A stretch of 64,000 nt of DNA from contig NC_135505.1 in assembly GCF_052857255.1 (NCBI RefSeq), forward strand, positions 53,637,102 through 53,701,101. Reading direction: 5' to 3'. This DNA is from Amblyomma americanum (lineage: Eukaryota > Arthropoda > Arachnida > Ixodida > Ixodidae). Positions 1-9,991 of this stretch are shown here, in pieces. Within the stretch, counting starts at the first letter, position 1, and every line of letters starts with the position of its first letter. A program made the translations under genes and the position numbers. Below the pieces are notes generated by a model, which was given only the letters and a program-made list of their open reading frames with translations, made no database searches and was not told the DNA's origin.

Positions 1-820
1 AGGCTACTCGCAAGAGATCTTGGCTCATTTGACTAGCGATGCAAATTATGCAGGGACAAGACGAACATATTCAATATGATATATGCCTGCGACAGAAATC
101 AGGCTATCGATATCAATAACCAGTCAACCAGTGAACGAATGAGGGGTGAGGACAGATCTGACCAGCTCGCACGAAACAAATAAAAAAAAGATCTCAGCGA
201 AAGAGTCCGGAAACTAACATAGGCAAATTTAATTCTGGACTGACTACTGCAAGCTGTGCTACAACCTCCTAAATATTCTCAATAACTTTTTTTTACTACT
301 ACTAAATTTCGTCTTTCTTTCTTCATTGGGCGCTTCGGGTATCCACTATGAAATCAGATTGGTGTCGCGCCTTGTAATTTTTGCGTGCTTCGTTTTGGCA
401 ACAATTGCCGAAGAGGACTTCTGGAACAATTACGCATGTGGTTTCAATTATGTATATGCACAATAAGCGATAGTGGGACGACTGAACACTTGAAAATCTC
501 TGAGAAATAATAAGCTTTAATACTATATGCTTTCAAAAAAAATCTTCGTTCCTGCTAAATTGTATCAAAACGTACCGGCAGTCTTCATCTGCGGTAATCA
601 GAAAGAGGCCAGACTAGGAGCTGCCTTGGTGGTTTGTCCGGCGTCTAAAATACTAATAAAATATATCCATAATATGATGCAAAGGATGCTACAAGGTTTT
701 TGCATTATAAAACAACAGAAAATAAACGTCGAAACCCAAATGAAGCTAATCAAGATATTGCCAAGGACGACATTAAAATTGAGTTGGAAATGTCACCGAG
801 GTGAGGGCCGCATTACACAT
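1..820. other. Unassigned AT-rich DNA
   Basis: No coding region, RNA gene or recognisable repeat is seen. The one reading frame longer than 100 codons (527-865, +) has no motif I recognise and no supporting context. I treat the stretch as non-coding. Confidence 0.4.
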
Positions 821-829
821 TATCGATTT

Positions 830-1340
830 CGAAATAGCGATGAGAAAAAGCTTAGCCGAGGATAAAGGTTTTTGTGGTTTTTGAGCGCAACTGCTGCAGT
901 ATAGCATAGCAACCTGAGGCAACCGAATACGGAATACGCCCGGAGGTGACACTGAATTTCGACTTCGGCAGTGCGCGCAGCGTTCGACCACCGATGGGCC
1001 TCGAGTCGAGCGAGCGACAAGCGCACAACTCTGTCGTCCTCTCTGGCAGGAGACCAACGTTGCAAGAGACACATATTTCGCCAATGACGTGACCGCCGAC
1101 CAGATGATGGCACGCGCTACTTGGGTCGCCGCCGCCCAAATTCCCTTCACGCTACCTCGGTCCCTCCTCCTCTGCTTTCCCCTTCGCGCTCTTTCCGCTA
1201 TCGCCGTCTTCACCTTACACAGCGCTCCGCGCTCAGTTATGCCAACAGCGAGACTCAGCATTGAAACCCGGGACCAGAGCTTCAGAGCTGCGCTATAAAA
1301 ACCAGTGGACCAATCGTCAGGTGAACAAAAGTATCAGTCC
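830..1340 (+). promoter_or_regulatory. GC-rich block with a TATA motif (possible promoter)
   Basis: This block is much richer in C and G than its surroundings and ends in a TATAAAA motif at 1294-1300, followed by TCAG-type initiator matches at about 1317 and 1334. Neither initiator lies at the usual 30-base distance from the TATA box. Several overlapping minus-strand frames (for example 773-1261) are the by-product of GC-rich antisense sequence with few stops. It could be a host promoter, or an LTR or promoter of an unrecognised repeat. No downstream gene is visible. Confidence 0.2.
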
Positions 1341-2180
1341 ACCTGGGTAATTAGACCACACACGGATATGTGCGCTTGCATGACGTAAATCGTCGGCTAG
1401 AGCTACGACCTAGTAGGTGGCAATTACCGCCCTAACATATTCCGTTTAGCTACAGTGAAAGCATCATTCGAATTACGTTCTTGACCTAACCGCTCCTGCT
1501 CGTTCCGCTTAGCTCGTTGCGTTTAGGGGCGGTGTCGCCTGATTACCGCCCCACGTTTTCGCCTTATTACCACCGGCTATATCTTGGCAAGTAAGCTACA
1601 TGGTTGGCAGGTGAGACGTGGCGCAGTGGCACAAGTCAGGTGCTATGGAAGGTGTCACCATCGGTGGGACTTGAGTTGCTTTGGTTTGTTTTAGACCCAG
1701 ATTGCTCTTCCCGAGCAGCCGCTCACGATTATAGGGGCTGCCACCTGACACGGCGGGCAGGTTTCCGACCATCCGGTGGGCAAGTGAGCAGCCTACCAAA
1801 AAAAGGGCTTCGGGCAGGCAGATACAGAGGCAGACGACGCTCGAATGGGTTTAATGGCCACTGTAAGTCCTAGCGCGCTACAAATAAAATGTGTTTTAGG
1901 GGAAGGAAGAATCGTGGTAGTTTTCTCATCTTATGAAACTATAAAGGATTCCAAGGGGTGATAAGTTAGCACTATTTGTTGCCTTACTCGCCCTGACGGA
2001 ATTTTCAAGGCGTACGAGGAATAATAATGCCGCGAAATGTTTGAAAAAACATTTTTAATCTCAATGAAAGCTGCGTAGCAGTTTGCCAATATGCTCAAGA
2101 GAAAATTACATAACAACACTGTCTTACCTGCACTCACCAATTAGAAAAAAAACGTGGAGGCTAACGAAAACGAACTGAAA
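1341..2180. other. Unassigned DNA
   Basis: No gene is recognised. A weak tRNA-like A-box match occurs near 1619 but the rest does not fold as a tRNA. Nothing else can be supported. Confidence 0.35.
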
Positions 2181-2189
2181 GAGCGTTCA

Positions 2190-2575
2190 GCTTAATTTTA
2201 AAGCAACGCCGATGCCCATGGAAAGAAATCATCGAGTTAACGTTGCGAGACAGGAAGAGGGATAAGTGGGTTAGGGAAGTGAAGGGGATAATAATTTGCT
2301 AAACCAAATAAAGATATAAAAAATGGTCTTGGGAAGGGCGTGTAAAGCGAAAGCCAGATAAGTGGTGATCAGTGCTGGTCATCGCACGGGACTCCAAATG
2401 AACGCAAACGTAGCAGGGGGCTGCAGGACCTAAGGTGGGCGGATGAGATTAAGAAATTTTCGGCGACAGGGAGGCCTCACTTGGCACAGGAAAGGGTAAA
2501 ATGAAGAAGCATGGGAGAGGCCTTTGTCCTGCAGTGAGCGCAGTCAGGCTGATGATGATGATGGTGATAGAGTAG
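2190..2575 (+). mobile_element. RTE-type LINE, 3' end remnant
   Basis: The plus strand decodes, across several frameshifts and stops, to the C-terminal tail of an RTE reverse transcriptase. It matches in order the last part of the well-preserved RTE copy at 58972-59754 on the other strand: the ARQEE/LRDRK block, the AGH block, the RTG block, the GGCRT/RRRQK block, the R-W-DEI-K-F block and the terminal E-A-F-LQ block. It ends in a (TGA)n microsatellite at about 2554-2573, the usual RTE tail. It is a short, old, 5'-truncated copy with no coding capacity. Confidence 0.7.
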
Positions 2576-3000
2576 CGTGCGGGAGTCTCGCGCGATCTCT
2601 AGGCAGTGCTGCGTACTTCGTGCGCTTGTTGTTCTGAAAGCTGCCGCATGCCAGCAGCATTATGATACGTCAACTTGGCCGCCTCGATACAGCGTATTGT
2701 GACGTTCCTTGTGTGTGCTACGAGGTTCCGCGTTCGACGGCGCGGCGTAGACGGAGCCCCCAGTGGCGGCGAAAGCACAACCGGACCCCCCTTTCCATAG
2801 TGTCGGCACGAGTCGAACGCCGCCGCCGCGGGGAAACGGGCTTTATCCTCCCCAATTGCCGTGGCGGTTCCAGGGGCGGCCTCGTTTCGGCGGGCCTGGA
2901 CCCGTGGCAAGACGGCGGGCCTCATCAATCAACCCTCCCGAGCACATCCCAGGACAAGGGACCACTTTCCCGGCCTTTTAGTGACCTCGGGTACCGGCCT

Positions 3001-3160
3001 TGAGGGGCGAGTGTCATTTGATGGAGAACGGAGGCCGGTGACCCGCGGGAACTGTCAGCGGGCCAGAGCGCGCCTTACCTTGAGGAGCGAGTGTCATTTG
3101 ATGGAGAACGGAGGCCGGTGACCCGCGGGAACTGTCAGCGGGCCACAGCGCGCCTTACCA
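3001..3160 (+). repeat. 80-bp tandem duplication inside the 5' LTR
   Basis: Two 80-bp units (3001-3080 and 3081-3160) each begin TGAGG(G/A)GCGAGTGTC. They differ at only a few positions. The 3' LTR has a single unit at the corresponding place (about 9433-9512). The duplication lies upstream of the TATA box in U3. Confidence 0.9.
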
Positions 3161-3334
3161 CAGCCGACGCTATGCGCTACCTCGAAGACAACCTTCTTTC
3201 CCTCGGACTCAACACGTGAGGGGGGCGAGACCATAAGTGCGGTGGTGTGTTTGTGCGCCCAAGTAAAAGCCCTAGCCCCCCTCCTTCCCCTCCGGCGTGG
3301 GCGTCCTCACCCTAGGGAGTGTGGGGAGAAGAGG

Positions 3335-3342
3335 ATATAAAA
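3335..3342 (+). promoter_or_regulatory. TATA box of the Gypsy-1 5' LTR
   Basis: ATATAAAA lies in a GC-rich context about 300 bp before the LTR end, a normal place for the U3/R promoter. The same sequence is kept in the 3' LTR at 9685-9692. Confidence 0.7.
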
Positions 3343-3638
3343 ATCGACAAGCAGTACGGAAGAAGGACGCTCAGGACGACATCGTTCGCCAAGGGGGCCT
3401 TCAGCGCCGAAGCCCGACGGCCTGCAGCTTCTGCCAGCGATCGTTCGAGATCAACTCCGGAGCCCCTCCATCGTCCCCATGAAGTCGTCGGCACGTAAGC
3501 TCGGACGCCCCAGCCTCTGATGTATAATCTTAATCATGTGTAATTATTGAATATATCTGTTTGTTTAAACTGAGCCATACGGTGTCTCTTTGCCTCTCCG
3601 TCCCGTGTGGACCTGCGCATTATGGGCGGTCATCACAC

Positions 3639-3654
3639 TGGTGTCAGAAGTGGG
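3639..3654 (+). other. Primer binding site, tRNA-Leu type
   Basis: TGGTGTCAGAAGTGGG begins one base after the 5' LTR. It begins with the TGG expected for pairing with a tRNA CCA end, and the next bases match what I know of the 3' end of a eukaryotic tRNA-Leu. The LTR/TGG junction is seen directly; the tRNA identity is from memory. Confidence 0.75.
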
Positions 3655-3796
3655 GTCTCAAAAGCAAATGTCCTATGAATGCTGCGACATTCATGACTTC
3701 AAAATTGTAATCAAAAGGGAATCACGGGACTGATTGTGGGACTTTTACCCCCATTTGAGAGGCTTGAGGCACCGGAGGGCTTGAGTGGAAAAAAAA

Positions 3797-4738
3797 ATGT
3801 CTGTATCTGAGGGAGCTCCCACTCCACAGCCGTCGCTCGGAGCAAGCATGCTGGCATTAGGAAGCGTCATTCCGACGTTTACAGGAGATAAGACAGGGGT
3901 TTCAATCTGCGATTTCTTTTCCATGCTAGAAGACACTGGGAAAATGGGGGGATGGTCCGATGCTCAAATGCTGGGAATGGCGAGGTGTAAGATGGCAGGA
4001 GCTGCGCATGATTTTGCATGGCGAGACGAAAAAGTAAAATCCACAGAATCATTTGCGGAATTTAAGAAGCTTGCGTTTGAGCATTTCGACACTGAACCAC
4101 GTCACGTGCGGGTACAGAGGTTCCGTGACGCCGGACAGATGGTAGGGGAGGACGTGCGAACGTTTGCGTCGCGGCTTCAGCGCCTAGCTCGCGATACGTT
4201 AAGCAGGGAGGAGGAAGGAGACCAGCTAAGGAAGAAATACGCGGAGGATCTTCTTAAAGAGGAAATGACCGCTTTGTTCGTGGCTGGTCTGCAAGACCCC
4301 GTGCGCCGGTTCGTGCTCTCGCGCAATCCGAGCAATTTCGACCAAGCCGTGGCGGCCGCATTGGATGAGGAACGAAATGAGGCGTTAACGACAGCCGCAG
4401 CGAGAGTACGCGTTATAGAGAGAGCGGTGCTCAACCCTGAGGTTGCTCTCTTGACAGAGCGGTTAGATCGCTTAGAACAGCTGCTATCTCAGCAGGTGGA
4501 ACGCCAGGTTGAAGCGCGCGCTCAACAGCGCCCATTCGCTGGAAACCGGAGACCGCCACAAAGCTACAGGCGCGGTATGCGAGATTTTGAAGAAATCGTA
4601 TGCTTCGCTTGCCAGGGTCACGGAAACATCGCCACGTTCTGCCAAAACGTGCGCCGTGGGGAGCCACAAAGAGAAGCAGGCGAGACACGCCCTAAGCAAG
4701 CCTACAGCGGGGCTCCAGATACCGAGACAAAAAACTAG
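3797..4738 (+). CDS. gag: Gypsy-1 Gag polyprotein
   Basis: The structural protein that forms the virus-like particle and packages RNA is 313 residues from the first ATG at 3797; an upstream GTG at 3785 is not a plausible eukaryotic start. The N-terminal two thirds have the helical capsid-like composition of Gypsy Gag proteins, including a tract ending in FVLSRNPSNFDQA. The C-terminus has one zinc-knuckle-like motif at 4601-4642, CFAC-x9-C. The histidine expected at its ninth position is asparagine (AAC at 4625-4627), so zinc binding is probably lost. The frame ends at TAG 4736-4738, directly after a slippery heptamer that leads into pol. Confidence 0.9.
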   Translation: MSVSEGAPTPQPSLGASMLALGSVIPTFTGDKTGVSICDFFSMLEDTGKMGGWSDAQMLGMARCKMAGAAHDFAWRDEKVKSTESFAEFKKLAFEHFDTEPRHVRVQRFRDAGQMVGEDVRTFASRLQRLARDTLSREEEGDQLRKKYAEDLLKEEMTALFVAGLQDPVRRFVLSRNPSNFDQAVAAALDEERNEALTTAAARVRVIERAVLNPEVALLTERLDRLEQLLSQQVERQVEARAQQRPFAGNRRPPQSYRRGMRDFEEIVCFACQGHGNIATFCQNVRRGEPQREAGETRPKQAYSGAPDTETKN

Positions 4739-4772
4739 ATAGTCCTCCCCAGCCTGAGGAGCGTGGGGAGGG
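4729..4772 (+). promoter_or_regulatory. -1 programmed ribosomal frameshift signal, gag to pol
   Basis: The heptamer A-AAA-AAC (4729-4735) is in the gag reading phase and is followed at once by the gag stop TAG. After a 7-nt spacer (4736-4742) comes a hairpin: CCTCCCC at 4744-4750 pairs perfectly with GGGGAGG at 4765-4771 (a further T-G wobble is possible), with a 14-nt loop. The -1 frame is open from the heptamer through into protease, with no usable ATG at the pol start. Heptamer, spacer and stem match the standard retroviral -1 frameshift arrangement. Confidence 0.85.
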
Positions 4773-6123
4773 AGCAGTGGATGATGAGGTGGTGGTAGTT
4801 TGTGTGGCCGACGAGGCATGCCCTGTTGTGCGTTGCAAGTTAAATGGTTGTTGCATGGAATTGTTCATAGATACGGGGTCAAAGGTGACATTGCTTAAGG
4901 AGAGCAGTTTTAACACGCTTCGAAGGAAGGGGGACCGCGAGGTGTTGGAAGCGTCTGGTGGTATGGCAACCAAATTTGTAGGCATAACGGGGGATCCTCT
5001 TGGCATAAGTGGGCTCTACCGGTTACACTTCTCTCTCGGCGGAATTGCATTGGAGCACCCCTGGTACGTATGCCCGGACACGGTGTCTCTGCCAAACGGA
5101 GTGTCAGGTATATTAGGGCAGGATTTTTTGAGAAAAGGGAAGGTAGAAGACTCATTCTCTGAGGAAGAGGTTAATGCGGGCGGCTCAAAAGTTCCGTTTT
5201 TGAATAGGAGAGGGGCTGAGATTCGCATTACCGATGTTGACACCCGTCAAACAGTGGGATCATTGGAGAAGGTATATTCGCGGGTTGCCGTCAGGCTGGT
5301 CGATGAGGCGGTCGTGCTTCCTTGGTCGGAGCACATTTTGTACGCGTTTGTGCCTTCAGATGTAGAGAGCGGCGCCGTGGGAGTGCTTGAGCCGGTCGAC
5401 TCTCTCAGCAATGGCCTGAAGGCAGCCGCGTGCCTCGTGACAGTTAATGACGCCCACAGAGTGCCCCTACGGGTGGTTAACTGTAGCCAGCAGCCACTGA
5501 GCCTTCCCAAGAACAAAACATTGGCTTTCTTCACCTCTGCGATAGAGAAACGTGAGCCAACCGATACGGTACTCGCAACTGTAGAGCATGCTAGTCCTTC
5601 GGCTGCTCCAAAGGTGTCGTTCGATCTTTCGCACGTAAAATCCAGGGAGAGGGAGGCTCTGGCTGGTTTGCTGAACGACTACTCGGAGGTATTCGCCGCG
5701 TCCAACCTGGATTTGGGCTGCTGTGGCGTTATAAAGCACAGGATAGAAACCGGCACTTCATCGCCCGTTTACCAGCGTGCGTACAGGATTACTTACTCCC
5801 AACGAGAGGAGATGGAGCGGCAGGTGCAGGACCTGATTGATCGCGGCATTGTCGAACACTCAAAGTCACCCTGGGGAGCACCAGCACTATTGGTGGAAAA
5901 GCCAGATGGCTCGTATCGATTGGTAGTGGACTACCGCAAACTAAATGCCGTAACTCGCATCGATCCATACCCCATCCCCAATATACAGGAGACGCTTTCT
6001 CAGCTGGGCTCTGCCAGGTACTTCACGGTAGTGGACATGGCGGCGGGATTCTGGCAGATAGCAATGGATCCGGCAGATGCCGAGAAAACGGCATTCAACA
6101 CGCCCTCAGGGCACTATGAATGA
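4735..6123 (+). pseudogene. pol: Gypsy-1 Pol, upstream part: protease and N-terminal RT (ends at premature stop)
   Basis: This part is read in the -1 frame after gag. The aspartic protease active site DTG lies near residue 32 counted from 4777, and the flap-like motif GILGQDFL follows near residue 111. The RT domain begins around residue 320 with a typical Gypsy approach (SPVYQRAYR, then SPWGAPALLVEK) and reaches the first catalytic aspartate in VVDMAAGFW. It is cut by TGA at 6121-6123, at a position where Gypsy RTs normally have tryptophan, so a single G-to-A change explains it. The frame continues unchanged downstream, so there is no indel. The copy is defective, though otherwise full length. 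Confidence 0.9.
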
Positions 6124-8625
6124 AAAAGAATGCCGATGGGTCTGGCCAACAGCCCTGCTGTCTGGCAGAGAACCGCTGATGTTATCCTGGCAGGTCTTCC
6201 GGGGAGGCTGTGCTTCGTGTATATGGATGACATAATCATATACAGTGACAGTTTTGAGAACCATTTGCGCGATTTTGAGCAGGTTTTGGTGCGACTAAGA
6301 GGAGCGGGTCTCAAGCTGAAGCCCTCTAAGTGCCAATTCCTCAAAAACGAGGTGAAATACCTCGGGCACGTTGTTTCAGCTGACGGCGTGCGACCGGACC
6401 CTGAGAAACTAAGGTGTATCTCGGATTTTCCATCCCCGACTAGCGTCCGCCAGGTCCGGCAGTTTCTCGGCCTGATCGGTTACTACCGAAGGCACATAGA
6501 GGAGTTCGCCAAGCTCGCTAAGCCGCTCACCGCCTTAACAGCCAAAAATGTCGACTTTCGCTGGGACGAAAACGCGGAGGATGCTTTTGTGGCCCTGAAA
6601 AGGAAGCTAATGAGTGCACCGCTGTTTCGCCGCCCGGATTTTAATTTGCCCTTCGTTATGGCAACAGAAGCGTCAAAGTTCGCAGTTGGTGCCGTGCTAT
6701 CTCAGGTTATCGAGGGCAAAGAACATCCCGTTGCTTTTGCTAGCCGACAGCTGAGCCCCACAGAGCAAAAGTACGGAGCTACGGAAAGGGAGTGCCTCGC
6801 CGTTGTTTGGGCAGTAAAGCACTTCAGATGCTACCGTTACGGCCGCAAATTCAAGCTAGTCACAGACTGCCATCCTCTGAAATGGGTGATGAGTGTCAGG
6901 GACCCTAGCTCGCGACTCGCTAGATGGAATCTACTCCTGCAGGAATACTGCTTTGAATTTGAGCACAAGTCAGGAAAGACACATCTGAATGCTGATGCAC
7001 TCAGCCGCACAGCTGCCGTGGCAGCTATAGATGAGTTTGTCCCCGTAGTCGACCCCGCCGAATTACGCACAGAGCAGTGCAAAGATCCTGACCTGAAGCG
7101 AATAATCGAAAGCTTAGAGGGCGCACCGTCTCACCCCGAACAGCTAGGTTATTTCATTGGCAAAGACGGCACCCTGTGTCGGCGCACGAGGCCAACCAGG
7201 AAAGGAAGACCAGAGAAAACCGCTTGGGAGAGAGTCGTCATACCTCGTTCGTGGACAGAAAGGGTTCTTCGCGCGTTTCACGATGCGCCATGCGCCGGTC
7301 ATTTTGGCGTAGCGAAGACACGCAGGCGTGTGGAGCGTTTGTACTTTTGGAGTGGCATGCGACAGGATGTTAGAGACTACTGTGCGAAGTGTCATTCCTG
7401 TCTCGAAAGAAAAACACCGAAGGGACGAAGACCAGCTCCAATTCAGCCGTTCCCTGAGGTTTCGGCTCCCTTCGAGCGGACAGGTATGGACATAATGGGC
7501 CCATTGCCCACGACCACTTCCGGAAACAAGTACATTTTAGTATTTGTCGATCACCTTTCAAAATACGCGGAAGCGGTAGCACTCCCAGATCAGAAGGCAG
7601 ACACGGTTGCAAGAGCATTTGTCGATCAGATCGTGCTCCGACATGGACCCCCGAGGCAAATCTTGACAGATCGGGGAACGAACATTGTGTCGCAGCTAAT
7701 GAGGAGAGTTTGCGAGCTGCTTAAGATCGCTAAGAAGCAGACAACACCGTACCATCCGGCTTGCAACGGCGCGGTGGAGCGACTGAACCAAACCGTGGCC
7801 GGGTTCCTGTCGCATTTTGTTTCGCGCGACCAGCGGGACTGGGACTTGTGGCTCCCGTATGCAATGTTTGCCTACAATTCCGCAGCACACGAGAGCACGG
7901 GCGAATCGCCATTCTTTCTTCTCTACGGCCGAGACCCGGACCAGCCTAGTGAAGTGCCAGAGGGCCCCCGTCGTGTCCCATACGCTTCACTGGACGACTA
8001 TAAGGTTGAGCTAGAATCGCGCTTGCAAGTGGCGAGGGACATCGCAAAGGAGGCCTTAAAGAAAGCGGCGAAGCGCAGGAAGGAGGTGCACGATCGCAGT
8101 CCTAGAGACGCGCCGTTTGATGTGGGGGACAGCGTGTACATTGAAAACTGCCAAAGGCAGATTGGGCTAGGTCGTAAGTTCCAGACGAAGTGGAGAGGAC
8201 CGTGCGAGGTTGTCGAGAAGCTTTCTCCGGTAAACTTCAGAGTCCGAGACGTGAACCGGCGCCTGATAAGGATACACGCAAATCGCCTCAAGTCGGCACC
8301 GGTTCAGTATTCACGAAATGAGGAAAGGGAAAACGCGGATTTTGATGGGGACAGAAGTGAAGCGGAGCGCGCAGATAGTTCGCAAGAAACGCCCTCTCCT
8401 GCATTTGTTCGGCAGGCGCCAGAGGTGACGGCCGGAATGCCACCGGATTTACTTCATGCATTGCTAGAAGAAGAAGCGCGCGAGGTTGCCGCGCAGATAA
8501 CGCCAGGAGAGGCTCCTGTCACGAGCCCTCGCGAGTCCCAAAGCAGACAAAGGGTCACAGACTTACTTAGTATGACTCATGAAGGCCGATATCCGCTGCG
8601 AAATCGGAAAGCTAAGTCGGACTAA
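6124..8625 (+). pseudogene. pol: Gypsy-1 Pol, downstream part: RT C-terminus, RNase H, integrase
   Basis: This part is in the same frame as the upstream part, 831 residues from the ATG at 6130. The RT catalytic box YMDD is at residues 31-34. RNase H follows with TEAS (residue 180 is Glu, GAA at 6667-6669, where the catalytic Asp is expected), a TERE block near 219 and TDC near 246. Integrase has the zinc-binding H383/H391 and C421/C424, then the catalytic D454, D514 and E550, giving an exact D-x35-E spacing. A GPY/F-like module (RWRGPCEVV type) lies in the C-terminal tail. No chromodomain is seen. It encodes the replication and insertion enzymes but is separated from the protease by a stop codon. 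Confidence 0.92.
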
Positions 8626-9118
8626 TGGCGTAAACAGAGCGGAGTTGTGAACTGGTTAGAATTGTGTAATGCCGCAGCTCATAACATTGCTATGTGCTTA
8701 TGTGTTAAGTTATCGGAGTTGGTAGTTAAACCTTTCTGTCATTAGGTAACACCTTCACAGGAGAGCATGCGGAGCGCATGCAGACCCTGCCCTACTTCCT
8801 TTCGTTATCTATATTTTTGTCTGTGCCGTGATCGTGCTAGAAGTGGGAGCTCCTTTGTAACTGTGGTAAATTTATTTCGTCCAGTTTGGACTAGAAAGGA
8901 GAGGCTTGGGTGCTGAGTTTCATGTTTATCTGTAAAAGAAGATCAGTGCTGCCCCTGGAGACGCCAGTTATGACAGCGGAGGCATATGGTGTTGTGCAGT
9001 GGGGTTGAGTGCAGCGAAAAGTGTTTTGTCGGACGCACTGTGCGAGGCGATTCAGAAAGACAAGGGGAGCTGCATGGACTCAAATGTTCGGAGAACATTC
9101 TTCTGGAGGGTGAGCGAG
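8626..9118 (+). other. Gypsy-1 3' untranslated region
   Basis: The 493 bp between the pol stop and the 3' LTR have no env-like frame. A purine-rich stretch GGAGGG near 9105 followed by GAGCGAG just before the LTR may be the polypurine tract, but it is interrupted by pyrimidines. Confidence 0.6.
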
Positions 9119-9987
9119 TGTGACGTTCCTTGTGTGTGCTACGAGGTTCCGCGTTCGACGGCGCGGCGTAGACGGAGCCCCCAGTGGCGGCAAAAGCACA
9201 ACCGGACCCCCCTTTCCATAGTGTCGGCACGAGTCGAACGCCGCCGCCGCCGCCGCCGCGGGGAAACGGGCTTTATCCTCCCCAATTGCCGTGGCGGTTC
9301 CAGGGGCGGCCTCGTTTCGGTGGGCCTGGCCCCGTGGCAAGACGGCGGGCCTCATCAATCAACCATCCCGAGCACATCTCAGGACAAGGGACCACTTTCC
9401 CGGCCTTTTAGTGACCTCGCGTTCCGGCCTTGAGGGGCGAGTGTCATTTGATGGAGAACGGAGGCCGGTGACCCGCGGGAACTGTCAGCGGGCCAGAGCG
9501 CGCCTTACCACAGCCGACGCTATGCGCTACCTCGAAGACAACCTTCTTTCCCTCGGGCTCAACACGTGAGGGGGGCGAGACCATAAGTGCGGTGGTGTGT
9601 TTTTGCGCCCAAGTGAAAGCCCTAGCCCCCCTCCTTCCCCTCCGGCGTGGGCGTCCTCACCCTAGGGAGTGTGGGGAGAAGAGGATATAAAAATCGACAA
9701 GCAGTACGGAAGAAGCACGCTCAGGACGACATCGTTCGCCAAGGGGGCCTTCAGCGCCGAAGCCCGACGGCGTGCAACTTCTGCCAGCAACCGTTCGAGA
9801 TCAACTCCGGAACCCCTCCATCGTCCCCATGAAGTCGTCGGCACGTAAGCTCGGACGCCCCAGCCTCTGATGTATAATCTTAATCATGTGTAATTATTGA
9901 ATATATCTGTTTGTTTAAACTGAGCCATACGGTGTCTCTTTGCCTCTCCGTCCCGTGTGGACCTGCGCATTATGGGCGGTCATCACA
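9119..9987 (+). repeat. Gypsy-1 3' LTR
   Basis: The LTR is 869 bp, starting TGTGACG and ending GTCATCACA, with TATA box ATATAAAA at 9685-9692. It has one copy of the 80-bp unit duplicated in the 5' LTR and three more GCC-type triplets. It is followed by the target duplication GTAT at 9988-9991. Confidence 0.93.
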
Positions 9988-9991
9988 GTAT

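Larger units (their letters stand above)
2698..3637 (+). repeat. Gypsy-1 5' LTR
   Basis: The LTR is 940 bp, against 869 bp for the 3' LTR. It starts TGTGACG and ends GTCATCACA, giving the short inverted termini TGTGA/TCACA. Its extra length comes from an 80-bp tandem duplication at 3001-3160, partly offset by a shorter GCC triplet run near 2820. A TATA box at 3335-3342 marks the likely U3 promoter. No standard AATAAA signal is evident downstream of it. Confidence 0.93.
2698..9987 (+). mobile_element. Ty3/Gypsy LTR retrotransposon (Gypsy-1), complete
   Basis: A full-length element is bounded by two direct LTRs that begin TGTGA and end TCACA, flanked by a perfect 4-bp target duplication GTAT (2694-2697 and 9988-9991). 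Between the LTRs lie, in order, a tRNA-type primer site, gag, a -1 frameshift signal, and pol with protease, reverse transcriptase, RNase H and integrase. No env-like frame follows integrase. The LTRs differ by about sixteen substitutions counted by eye plus two length changes, so the insertion is not very recent. One in-frame stop in the RT domain makes this copy defective. Confidence 0.95.

Noticed and set aside
773..1261. 162-codon minus-strand frame
   Set aside because: It lies in a GC-rich block where stops are rare, overlaps other equally long frames and has no recognisable domain.
1614..1690. tRNA-like segment (TGGCGCAGTGG)
   Set aside because: Only the A-box matches; no B-box consensus or cloverleaf pairing.
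3785..3796. GTG start of Gypsy-1 gag
   Set aside because: Eukaryotic translation should use the ATG at 3797, four codons downstream.
8626..9118. Envelope gene after Gypsy-1 pol
   Set aside because: Only 493 bp and no long frame or membrane segment; the element has gag and pol only.
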